From assembly GCA_018970845.1 (NCBI GenBank), contig JAGWVO010000252.1:1-5639 (forward strand): a stretch of 5,639 nucleotides of DNA, given 5' to 3'. Position 1 is the first letter of the stretch; each line of letters begins with the position of its first letter. Below are positions 1 to 5,557 of this stretch, one piece after another. Below the pieces are notes generated by a model. It was not told the origin of the DNA, searched no databases, and was given only the letters and a program-made list of their open reading frames with translations. Position numbers and translations under genes: made by a program. The stretch is from Planctomycetota bacterium (GTDB lineage: Bacteria; Planctomycetota; Planctomycetia; Gemmatales; Gemmataceae).

Positions 1-15
1 AACCACCCAAGGAAC

Positions 16-37
16 CGAAGCTCCATCGAGAGCTTCG
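16..37 (-). terminator. Hairpin downstream of the leftward operon, possible terminator
   Basis: A perfect 8-bp inverted repeat, CGAAGCTC / GAGCTTCG, flanks a 6-base loop about 55 bases past the stop codon of the TPR lipoprotein gene. Its position fits an end-of-operon signal. No U-rich tract follows the stem in the leftward direction (the next bases read GTTCCTTGGG), so it is not a standard intrinsic terminator; it could instead stabilise the 3' end of the message. Nothing else in 1-92 looks coding. That stretch also holds a 10-base palindrome, CATCCGGATG, at 71-80. Confidence 0.35.
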
Positions 38-92
38 TTATGAAAACCCACTTCGTTCGCTGAGGGCTTCCATCCGGATGTGAAACAAAATG

Positions 93-851
93 TCACGGGT
101 TGGCCTGGGCGGCCATGACATCGCGCGAGCGTGAATCGCGGATTTTGTCGAGGCCGGCGCGCGCCGCGGCCATGCCGGGCTCGAGTTCAAGAGCCTTGCG
201 GTAGCAGTCGGCCGCCTTGTCGAAATCGCCCCGGCTGAGCAGCACGAACGCCAGGTTGCACTCCGACTGGCTGGGGGAAGATCCATGGCCGAACGCCTCG
301 CGGGCGGCCTCCAGCTCGCCTTTCTGGGCGAGTGCCAGGCCGAGGTTATTCCAGGCGCGAACCTGCCCGGGATGCGCCCCGACCAGTTCCTTGCCGAGCC
401 GGATCGATTCGTCGTACTCGCCCGAGAGGTAGTGGCTGAAGGCAAGGTCGATGTCGATCTCGGTGTTGGCGGGCTTGAGCGCCTTGGCCTTGGCGTAAAG
501 CTCGCGAGCCGACTTGTACTCCCCCATGCGGTCGTGGACGACGGCAAGGTGGTGGATGAGCTTGGGGCGGTTGGGGTCGATCGCCAGGGCGCGGTCGTAT
601 TGGGCCGCCGCCTCGCGCAGGTGTCCCTGGGCCTCAAGCTGCTGCCCGACCTTGATGGCCAGCGCCAGCGACTCGGCCGGCGGCAGGGGCTTGGTTTCGG
701 AATTCTTGGCGTGGGTGCCGGCCAGGGCGGATGCCCCCGGCTTGACCTTGGGCTTCATCGCCTGCGCGCCGGTCTTGCCGGCCGACTGGCAGCCGGCCAT
801 CAGGGCCAGGGGCAAAACCGCCCAAAGGAATCGCGTGTGTCGGGCCATCAT
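93..851 (-). CDS. TPR-repeat lipoprotein, TadD-like (Tad pilus assembly)
   Basis: Predicted outer-membrane or periplasmic lipoprotein built almost entirely of TPR helices. From the second Met of the MM start (position 848, 251 aa), residues 1-19 form a lipoprotein signal: basic MARHTR, a hydrophobic run, then the lipobox MAG-C20 (Met at -3 is slightly unusual). Residues 21-58 are a Lys/Pro/Ala linker. About five TPR units follow at roughly 60-93, 94-127, 128-161, 162-190 (shortened) and 194-227, with the typical small/aromatic pattern (for example AAAQYDRALAIDP and WNNLGLALAQKGELEAA). TPR lipoproteins of this kind (TadD, like PilF/PilW) help secretins reach or assemble in the outer membrane, which fits its place as third gene after a secretin. 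The start at 851/848 is preferred because a strong GAGGGAGG lies 5 or 8 bases upstream. An ATG at 881 would put an acidic decapeptide before the signal, and the one at 1058 would run deep into the preceding gene. Function is inferred from fold and context; other TPR scaffolding roles are possible. Confidence 0.85.
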   Translation of the reverse strand: MMARHTRFLWAVLPLALMAGCQSAGKTGAQAMKPKVKPGASALAGTHAKNSETKPLPPAESLALAIKVGQQLEAQGHLREAAAQYDRALAIDPNRPKLIHHLAVVHDRMGEYKSARELYAKAKALKPANTEIDIDLAFSHYLSGEYDESIRLGKELVGAHPGQVRAWNNLGLALAQKGELEAAREAFGHGSSPSQSECNLAFVLLSRGDFDKAADCYRKALELEPGMAAARAGLDKIRDSRSRDVMAAQANP

Positions 852-856
852 GAATG

Positions 857-864
857 CCTCCCTC
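857..864 (-). promoter_or_regulatory. Ribosome binding site that decides the TPR lipoprotein start
   Basis: On the minus strand this reads GAGGGAGG, a near-consensus Shine-Dalgarno, 5 bases before the ATG at 851 and 8 before the ATG at 848. It lies inside the frame that would be used from the upstream ATGs at 881 and 1058, and so argues against both. Confidence 0.7.
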
Positions 865-882
865 GCCGGTGTCTCGTTCATC

Positions 883-1608
883 TCAGCGGAACCCGCCGCC
901 ACCGCCGCCGCCACCGAAGAAGCCGCTGAACATGCCGAGCCTGCCGCCTCCGGAGCGGCCGCCCATGCCGTTGAAGTTGTTGGGGTTGATGCGCAGGTTG
1001 TAGTAGATGCGCTCGGCGTCGAGGCCCTCGAGGCCGCCGTCCAGCGGATAGCCGACATGAACCCTGTCGCTGGCGTCGAGCACGCCGCCCATGACGAGTT
1101 GCTCGACCATGGCGATGCGCCGCTTCTCGTCGAGCGCGGGATCGGCGGTGCGCTCGATCATGACGGGAACCGGCATGGTGCGGACGCGGCACATGAGGCG
1201 GGCGAGCCGGGTGTAGGCCGACGGGCCCAGCCTGTCGCTGTCGCCTTCCCACTCGCAGTTGTAGAAGAACAGCAGGCCGGCGGTGCCGACCATCGCCTGG
1301 GTGTTGATGAAGTTCTTGAACTTCATGCCCGAGGGATCGGGGAGGGCCCCCTTGGGAATGATGCCGCAGCGTTCCTTCCTGCCGGCATGGGTGGCGCAAC
1401 CACCGGGCCCGCAGGCTGGCCCGGCCAGGACAAGCCCCTCCTTCGTGTGCCCCATCCCGGCGGGCAACGCCACGGCGGGAGCCTCCGCGGGGGTCGAGAT
1501 CGGCGGCAGGACCGTCGGCTTCCCGCCTACCGGACCTTCCATCCCCCAGGACACCCCGGCATGGCCCAATCCGGCCACCACCAGCCACAAGCCTCGCTTC
1601 ATTCTCAT
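883..1608 (-). CDS. Uncharacterised exported protein of a Tad secretin operon, Gly-rich C-terminus
   Basis: No characterised family is recognised with confidence. From the ATG at 1608 it is 241 aa. Residues 1-22 resemble a Sec signal (MRMKRG, hydrophobic stretch, likely cleavage after VSWG). Residues 23-60 are Pro/Ala-rich. A Cys-containing segment follows, with C66, C71 and C81 (C-x4-C-x9-C) leading into CGIIPKGALPDPSG. Two further cysteines are at 118 and 140. Residues about 112-190 run as strand, helix, strand, helix, strand (FFYNCEWE; LGPSAYTRLARLM; PVPVMIERTADP; RRIAMVEQLVMGGV; RVHVGYP), weakly recalling an OmpA-like peptidoglycan-binding fold. The tail from about 214 is Gly-rich and ends in eight glycines plus Phe-Arg. 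The start is set by AAAGGG six bases upstream; a TTG at 1641 in the same frame has no such site and would put acidic residues in front of the signal. It sits 56 bases after the secretin gene and 31 before the TPR gene, so co-transcription is likely. From memory, unverified, similar proteins lie next to secretins in planctomycete Tad clusters. Confidence 0.75.
   Translation of the reverse strand: MRMKRGLWLVVAGLGHAGVSWGMEGPVGGKPTVLPPISTPAEAPAVALPAGMGHTKEGLVLAGPACGPGGCATHAGRKERCGIIPKGALPDPSGMKFKNFINTQAMVGTAGLLFFYNCEWEGDSDRLGPSAYTRLARLMCRVRTMPVPVMIERTADPALDEKRRIAMVEQLVMGGVLDASDRVHVGYPLDGGLEGLDAERIYYNLRINPNNFNGMGGRSGGGRLGMFSGFFGGGGGGGGFR
892..915 (-). repeat. GGN trinucleotide tract encoding eight glycines
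   Basis: Eight consecutive glycine codons (minus strand: GGT GGC GGC GGC GGT GGC GGC GGG) end the exported protein just before Phe-Arg-stop. The tract is interrupted by GGT codons, so it is an imperfect microsatellite. Length changes by whole codons would lengthen or shorten the tail without shifting frame. Confidence 0.8.
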
Positions 1609-1614
1609 GTCGCA

Positions 1615-1620
1615 CCCTTT
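1615..1620 (-). promoter_or_regulatory. Ribosome binding site of the exported hypothetical protein
   Basis: The minus strand reads AAAGGG six bases before the ATG at 1608. It supports that start over the in-frame TTG at 1641 and the ATG at 1602. Confidence 0.5.
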
Positions 1621-1650
1621 CCCGTCGAGTTGGTCCACCAATCAGCCGGC

Positions 1651-1662
1651 CGCCTTCGGGCG
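1651..1662 (-). other. Short intercistronic hairpin after the secretin stop
   Basis: CGCC-TTCG-GGCG on the plus strand (CGCC-CGAA-GGCG in the transcribed minus-strand direction) forms a 4-bp GC stem with a four-base loop, starting two bases past the secretin stop codon. It has no U-tract, so it is not a terminator. It could mark an RNA-processing or stability boundary between the first two genes, or be chance in GC-rich DNA. Confidence 0.2.
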
Positions 1663-1664
1663 CC

Positions 1665-3638
1665 TCATTCCTCCACCAGCGGGGCGCTCGCCGCGTGGCC
1701 CGTCGGGCCGTTCATGTAGAACTCCTGGCACTTCAGGTAGTTCAGCCTGCGGTGCATGTCGGTCATCACCGGCGCGCGGAAGTCCTTGTTCCTGCGGCTC
1801 TCGATGCGGCCCAGCAGGTAGAACTCGATGTTGTTCGGCTCGAACAGGTCGTTGCCCGGCAGCGGGCCCACCTTGTCCGGATCGAGCGCGCCCACCAGCC
1901 TCGGCGTCACCAGGATCACGAGTTCCTGCTCCGACGACTGCACCCGGTCGATGCCCGTCAGCCGGTTGACGATCGGGATGTCGGCGAGGAACGGCGTTCG
2001 CGACGAGTTGCCCGCGGCGCGGTTCTGGAGCAGTCCGGCCACGGCGAGGGTCTGGCCTTCCTGCAGTTCCACGGTGGTCTGGAAGTTCCGGGTGCTGAGG
2101 GCCGGAACGGCCGAGCCGTTGATCACCGTCGAGCCGAGGGTGAGGTCGCGCTCGCTCACCTCCGCCGACACCTGGAGCCGCAGGCGGTCTCGGCCCAGGA
2201 TGTAGGGGGTGAAGTTGAGCTGGACGCCGATGGGCATGAAGTTCACGCCCTGCAGCCCGTAGTTGGTGTAGCCGGTCACATACGGCAGGGGGAGCAGTCC
2301 GCCGGCCTGGAAGTTCGCCGACTGGCCGTTCATGGCCACCAGCGCCGGCTCGGCGAGCGTCTTGGCGTAGTGAAGTTCGCGTAGGGCGTTGATCGCCAAC
2401 TGGATCTGCCCGTTGTCGAGCGCCACGGGCAGGTTGTTGAGCACGCCCTGCGGCACGACATTGCCCAGGCCGCCGTTGCCGGTGAAGCTGGTGAAGCTGT
2501 TGCCGATGCCCAGGCCCAGGGCCGGGCGGATCTGGCCCGTGGTGGACGACGCCACCTGCAGGCCGCCGCTGTTGAAGATGTTGAAGTTGAGGCCGATGCT
2601 GCGGCCGGCGCTGCGGTCGACCTCGGCGACGGTGACCTGGAGCTGAACCTGCTGGTCGCCCGGCACGCGCAGCATGTTGATCACCTGCCGGGCGCCCGCC
2701 GCCTCGAAGTTCACCTGCCCCTGGCCCTGCCGGGGGGTGTTCCCCTGCTCGAGCACCGACGCGTCGTCGGGCTGGACCAGGTCCACCGGCACGCGCGCCG
2801 CGTTGGCGCCGTTGCGGTCCTGCGGGCTCAGGGGTGAGTTGGCCCTCACCACATGCATGATCTGGTTGGCCTCGTCCATCGACTTGGCCTGGCCCGTCAC
2901 CATGAGCTTGTCGCCCACCAGGAGCAGGGTGACCCGGCTCTCGGGGAACGCCCGGTTGATCTCCTTCTCAAGCTCCTTGTAGATGCGTTCCACGCGCTCC
3001 TTGATCTCCTGGTCGGGTTCGACCAGGATCGCGTAGGCCACCGAGGTTTCCTTGGCCTTGTCCTTCTCGTCCTCGAACCACAGGGTGAGCACGGTCACGC
3101 CGACCCGCTCGCCCAAAATTGAGATCTCCGTGGGAGCCACCACCACATAGGAGGCCACCGCCGGATTGGCGATCTGCACGCGCTTGGGAGCCTTCTTGAG
3201 CCGCAGCAGGGAGGTGCGGGTGACCACCACCTCGATGGAGTTGGCGGGCTGGACCACATCCTTGATGAACGGGTTGGGCTCGGCCTGCCCCTGCTGGAGG
3301 GCCAGCGGCGGGGGAATGCGGCCGGGTTGGCCGTTGGCGCCCATGCGCTGCACGCGCACCTGGTTGGCCCCGAAAGGCAGCAGGGGCTGGCCTCCGGCGG
3401 GAGGCAGCGCATTGGGCGCCGGCAACTCCACCGGAAGTTGGTTGGCCGCCGCGGGCGCCGCCGCCGGGGCGCCCAGGTTTCGCGCCTGCTGGGCCGCCGC
3501 TCCCGGTCGGGGCTGAACCAGCGGCTGGGCCTGGGCCATGGCCAGGTTGGCCGCCACCAAGCCGCCCATCGTCGAAAGCAGAAGGCCCGCCTTGGGAGCC
3601 ATCAGCCGCTTCCAGATGCCCGGATGTTGTTTTTTCAT
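1665..3638 (-). CDS. cpaC: Tad/Flp pilus secretin, CpaC/RcpA family
   Basis: Outer-membrane secretin, expected to form the multimeric channel through which a Tad pilus passes. From the ATG at 3638 it is 657 aa. Residues 1-35 are a Sec signal (MKKQHPGIWKR, hydrophobic core, cleavage near AMA-QAQ). Residues about 38-120 are a Pro/Ala/Gln-rich disordered stretch. Residues 134-208 match the pilus-secretin N-terminal domain (IEVVVTRTSLLRL; VQIANPAVASYVVV; EISILGERVGVTVL). Residues 211-266 are BON-like (EIKERVERIYKELEKEI; VGDKLMVTGQAKS). The secretin core spans about 319-585, with PGDQQVQLQVTVAEVDRS, AEPALVAMNGQSANFQAGG, the PFLADIPIVNRL motif near 549-560 and QELVILVTPRLV at 571-582. A tail of about 70 residues ends with GPTGH at 644-648. 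Lack of repeated N1/N2-type domains separates it from GspD and PilQ. The start is chosen for the signal peptide and the upstream GGAAGAG; an in-frame TTG at 3776 would add 46 Arg/Cys-rich residues ahead of the signal. It is the first gene of the leftward operon. The conserved Glu expected after AGG in the core is Leu448 here. Confidence 0.93.
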   Translation of the reverse strand: MKKQHPGIWKRLMAPKAGLLLSTMGGLVAANLAMAQAQPLVQPRPGAAAQQARNLGAPAAAPAAANQLPVELPAPNALPPAGGQPLLPFGANQVRVQRMGANGQPGRIPPPLALQQGQAEPNPFIKDVVQPANSIEVVVTRTSLLRLKKAPKRVQIANPAVASYVVVAPTEISILGERVGVTVLTLWFEDEKDKAKETSVAYAILVEPDQEIKERVERIYKELEKEINRAFPESRVTLLLVGDKLMVTGQAKSMDEANQIMHVVRANSPLSPQDRNGANAARVPVDLVQPDDASVLEQGNTPRQGQGQVNFEAAGARQVINMLRVPGDQQVQLQVTVAEVDRSAGRSIGLNFNIFNSGGLQVASSTTGQIRPALGLGIGNSFTSFTGNGGLGNVVPQGVLNNLPVALDNGQIQLAINALRELHYAKTLAEPALVAMNGQSANFQAGGLLPLPYVTGYTNYGLQGVNFMPIGVQLNFTPYILGRDRLRLQVSAEVSERDLTLGSTVINGSAVPALSTRNFQTTVELQEGQTLAVAGLLQNRAAGNSSRTPFLADIPIVNRLTGIDRVQSSEQELVILVTPRLVGALDPDKVGPLPGNDLFEPNNIEFYLLGRIESRRNKDFRAPVMTDMHRRLNYLKCQEFYMNGPTGHAASAPLVEE

Positions 3639-3643
3639 GTCAG

Positions 3644-3650
3644 CTCTTCC
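3644..3650 (-). promoter_or_regulatory. Ribosome binding site of the secretin gene
   Basis: The minus strand reads GGAAGAG five bases before the ATG at 3638, a moderate Shine-Dalgarno. It supports the 657-aa product over the longer TTG-initiated frame. Confidence 0.5.
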
Positions 3651-3703
3651 ATTCAGATCACCCCGGCCTTCAACCTCACGCTCACGGCGCAAGGTCGCGC
3701 GGC

Positions 3704-3728
3704 CGGTACAATCCGCACAATCGGTACA
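3704..3728. repeat. Clustered direct repeats in the divergent control region
   Basis: CGGTACA occurs at 3704-3710 and again at 3722-3728, start to start 18 bases apart. Between and overlapping them, ACAATC occurs at 3708-3713 and 3717-3722. The nested arrangement spans 25 bases and lies 66-90 bases upstream of the secretin start codon. Two to three helical-turn-spaced half-sites of this sort can be a regulator binding site, but no regulator is known and chance cannot be excluded. Confidence 0.4.
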
Positions 3729-3838
3729 TCGGCATCTGGAAAGCGGATCATGAACACGAGATGTGAATCTTGGCAAAATCTTTCGGATATTTGGGGTTTA
3801 AGGGCTTTTCCGGGAAATCACGAGCCGATCTATTGGCT

Positions 3839-3844
3839 TATAAT
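3839..3844 (+). promoter_or_regulatory. Promoter -10 box for the halogenase-like gene
   Basis: A perfect TATAAT lies in AT-rich DNA 54 bases before the ATG at 3898, which would give a leader of roughly 45-50 bases. No convincing -35 hexamer sits 16-18 bases upstream (the expected place reads AAATCAC), and there is no extended -10 TG. The promoter may therefore be weak or activator-dependent. The AGCC/GGCT dyad just upstream could serve such a factor. Confidence 0.45.
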
Positions 3845-3860
3845 GTGATATATTCGCAAT

Positions 3861-3893
3861 ACCCCGTAAGATTCCGATAACAATTCAAGGGGT
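3861..3893 (+). promoter_or_regulatory. Possible leader stem covering the halogenase ribosome binding site
   Basis: ACCCC at 3861-3865 is complementary to GGGGT at 3889-3893, which includes most of the AAGGGG Shine-Dalgarno. If transcription starts near 3851 both arms would be in the leader. The stem is only 5 bp with a 23-base loop, so its stability is doubtful. Confidence 0.2.
3887..3892 (+). promoter_or_regulatory. Ribosome binding site of the halogenase-like gene
   Basis: AAGGGG lies 5 bases before the ATG at 3898. It supports that start over the internal ATG at 3916 (codon 7), which has no comparable site and would begin only two residues before the FAD-binding strand. Confidence 0.65.
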
Positions 3894-3897
3894 TCCG

Positions 3898-5478
3898 ATG
3901 AACGATCAGCCTCTCATGATCAATTCCGCGCTGATTGTCGGCGGCGGCAGCGCCGGATTCCTCGTCGCCCTTTCCCTGGCCAAGAAAGTTCCCTGGCTCA
4001 AGCTGCAACTGCTACGGTCGCCCGACATCGGCATCATCGGGGTCGGCGAGGGCACCACCGCCTCGGTGACCCATCACCTGCACGACTACCTCGACATCGA
4101 TCCGGGCGAATTCTTCGCCCAGGCCAAGCCGCAGTGGAAACTCGGCCTCCGCATGCTCTGGGGCAACCGTCCCTATTTCGATTACACCTTCAACAACCAG
4201 CTTGAGACCCACTACGCCCTGCTCGACCGCGCCACCGCCTTTTATGTGCCGGATGACTGCGACTTCTCCCGCGTGGGCGTCACCTCGGCGCTGATGGCCG
4301 ACGACCGGGTGTTCGTGCGCGGACCCGACGGCTATCCGGTGGTCGGCAGCGATGTCGCCTATCACATCGAAAACGAACTCTTTGTCGCCTACCTCGAACG
4401 GAAGGTGCGCGAGGCCGGGGTGCCCATCATCGACGGCACGATCGAGCGGGTGGAACGCGACAACCGGGGCGTCCGCCGGGTGGTGCTCGCCGACGGCAGG
4501 TCCCTGGAGGCCGACCTGTTCGTCGATTCGTCGGGATTCCGGTCGGTGCTGCTGGGCACGGCGCTCGAGGAACCGTTCGTCTCGTTCAAGTCGAGCCTGT
4601 TCTGCGAGAAGGCCGTGGTGGGCGGCTGGGCCCGGGGCGACGAGCCGATCAAGCCTTACACCACGGTGGAAAGCATGAGCGCCGGCTGGTGCTGGCAGAT
4701 CGAGCACGAGCGGCGGATCAACCGGGGGTATGTCTACGCCCCCGACTTCATCAGCGATGCCGAGGCGGAAAAGGAGTTCCTCACGAAAAACCCCAAGGTG
4801 GAGCGCGCGCGCGTGGTGCCCTTCCGTTCCGGTTGCCATGCGCGAAGCTGGGTCGGAAATGTGGTCGGCATCGGAAACGCCAGCGGCTTCGTGGAACCAC
4901 TCGAGGCGACGGCGCTCGATGTGATCTGCACCACCTCGAGGACCCTGGCGCTGACGCTGAACGAATCGGAGGGGTGGATCACTCCCTCGATTTGGAAGGT
5001 TTACAACAGCCGCGTGGGCCGCCACTGGGAACAGGTTCGCCGCTTCCTCGCGGTTCATTACAAGTTCAACAGGCGGTACGACACACCGTTCTGGAAGGCG
5101 TGCCGCGCCGACACGGACATCTGCGACGCCGAGGCGCTGATTGCCTATTACCGCGAGCAGGGTCCGCGGGGCGCGTGGGTGAACAAGATCCTCGGCGTGT
5201 CCGACCCGTTCGGCGCGGAGGGCTACTTCACCATGCTCATCGGCATGGGAGTTCCCTATGGAACCCGAACCACGCCAAATCCGGAGCAGGAAGCGTCGTG
5301 GCGGAAGATCCAGGAGGAGTTCGGCCATGTGACGCGGGGAGCGTACACGGTGGACCAGGCGCTGCAGGTGGTGAGGCACCCGGCATGGAAATGGCCGGCA
5401 ACGCTGTACCGGCATCCCGACCGTAAACCGTACCAGCATCTGAGAAGCGCCAGGCAATCGGGCGATGTTGCTTTTTAG
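3898..5478 (+). CDS. Flavin-dependent tryptophan-halogenase family protein
   Basis: FADH2-dependent halogenase family protein. Known members use O2 and chloride or bromide to halogenate indole, pyrrole or phenol substrates, and need a separate flavin reductase; none is seen here. At 526 aa it matches full-length members (PrnA about 538, RebH about 530). Visible features: FAD-binding GGGSAG at 15-20; GVGEGT at 48-53; Lys81 in QWKLGL, aligning with PrnA catalytic Lys79; AYHIEN at 154-159, matching the family AYHFD segment; DSSGFRS at 210-216; WCWQIE at 264-269; and FVEPLEAT at 331-338, with Glu336 aligning with PrnA Glu346. A C-terminal RRYDTPFW segment lies at 392-399. Two oddities: the family WxWxIP motif ends in Glu instead of Pro, and FxxPxxSxG reads FVEPLEATA, with Ala replacing both Ser and Gly beside the halide site. 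No signal peptide or membrane segment is visible, so it should be cytoplasmic. It is a single gene divergent from the pilus operon. The family is secure; the substrate, and halogenation itself, are not. It could be a related flavin monooxygenase. Confidence 0.9.
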   Translation: MNDQPLMINSALIVGGGSAGFLVALSLAKKVPWLKLQLLRSPDIGIIGVGEGTTASVTHHLHDYLDIDPGEFFAQAKPQWKLGLRMLWGNRPYFDYTFNNQLETHYALLDRATAFYVPDDCDFSRVGVTSALMADDRVFVRGPDGYPVVGSDVAYHIENELFVAYLERKVREAGVPIIDGTIERVERDNRGVRRVVLADGRSLEADLFVDSSGFRSVLLGTALEEPFVSFKSSLFCEKAVVGGWARGDEPIKPYTTVESMSAGWCWQIEHERRINRGYVYAPDFISDAEAEKEFLTKNPKVERARVVPFRSGCHARSWVGNVVGIGNASGFVEPLEATALDVICTTSRTLALTLNESEGWITPSIWKVYNSRVGRHWEQVRRFLAVHYKFNRRYDTPFWKACRADTDICDAEALIAYYREQGPRGAWVNKILGVSDPFGAEGYFTMLIGMGVPYGTRTTPNPEQEASWRKIQEEFGHVTRGAYTVDQALQVVRHPAWKWPATLYRHPDRKPYQHLRSARQSGDVAF

Positions 5479-5506
5479 CCTTCTATATCAAGAAAAACGC
5501 CCTTAA

Positions 5507-5539
5507 ATTGATTTAGCAATCAATCCAAATCTCTGGATT
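5507..5539. other. Two overlapping hairpins downstream of the halogenase-like gene
   Basis: ATTGATT-TAGC-AATCAAT (5507-5524) forms a 7-bp stem, and AATCCA-AATCTC-TGGATT (5522-5539) a 6-bp stem. They share bases 5522-5524, so both cannot form completely at once. They start 29 bases after the halogenase stop codon. Neither is followed by a T-rich run on the plus strand, so termination is unproven. On the minus strand a TTTTTCTT run does follow the first stem, but only after a 9-base gap. Confidence 0.3.
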
Positions 5540-5557
5540 AGGGTTGCCATCGCCGGC

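Larger units (their letters stand above)
3639..3897. other. Divergent intergenic region between the secretin and halogenase genes
   Basis: These 259 bases must hold the start signals for both the leftward operon and the rightward flavoprotein gene. The half next to the secretin gene (about 3661-3720) is GC-rich; the half from about 3760 to the halogenase is visibly AT-richer, as expected of promoter DNA. The rightward -10 box and the direct-repeat cluster are listed separately. For the leftward operon the best pair I find is TTGCCA (minus strand, 3776-3771) and CATGAT (3752-3747) with an 18-base gap, which is weak. An AGCC-8-GGCT dyad at 3823-3838 abuts the rightward -10 box. No RNA gene or riboswitch is recognised. 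Confidence 0.6.

Noticed and set aside
852..1058. Longer starts for the TPR lipoprotein at 1058 or 881
   Set aside because: The 1058 start overlaps the upstream gene by about 176 bases and encodes an Ala/Ser/Thr-rich run. The 881 start places acidic residues before the lipoprotein signal, while a strong Shine-Dalgarno sits next to 851/848.
514..1719. 401-codon open frame on the plus strand
   Set aside because: It lies opposite two minus-strand genes that have signal sequences, ribosome binding sites and TPR repeats. Its translation is Ala/Gly/His-rich with no domain, typical of an antisense shadow in GC-rich DNA.
1695..2384. 229-codon plus-strand open frame over the 3' half of the secretin gene
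   Set aside because: It is antisense to well-conserved secretin core motifs and shows no domain of its own.
3639..3776. N-terminal extension of the secretin from a TTG at 3776
   Set aside because: It would place 46 Arg/Cys-rich residues ahead of a good Sec signal peptide. The ATG at 3638 has its own GGAAGAG site.
3832..3860. Possible sigma-54 promoter around TTGGC
   Set aside because: The GG and the following GC are 19 bases apart rather than the required 10.
4012..5457. 481-codon open frame antisense to the halogenase-like gene
   Set aside because: The plus-strand frame carries a full set of flavoprotein motifs. The antisense product is His/Arg/Val-rich with no recognisable domain, an effect of strong codon bias.
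5490..5524. Leftward intrinsic terminator made of the 5507-5524 stem and the TTTTTCTT run
   Set aside because: Nine bases separate the stem from the T-run, and no leftward gene end is seen to the right of it.
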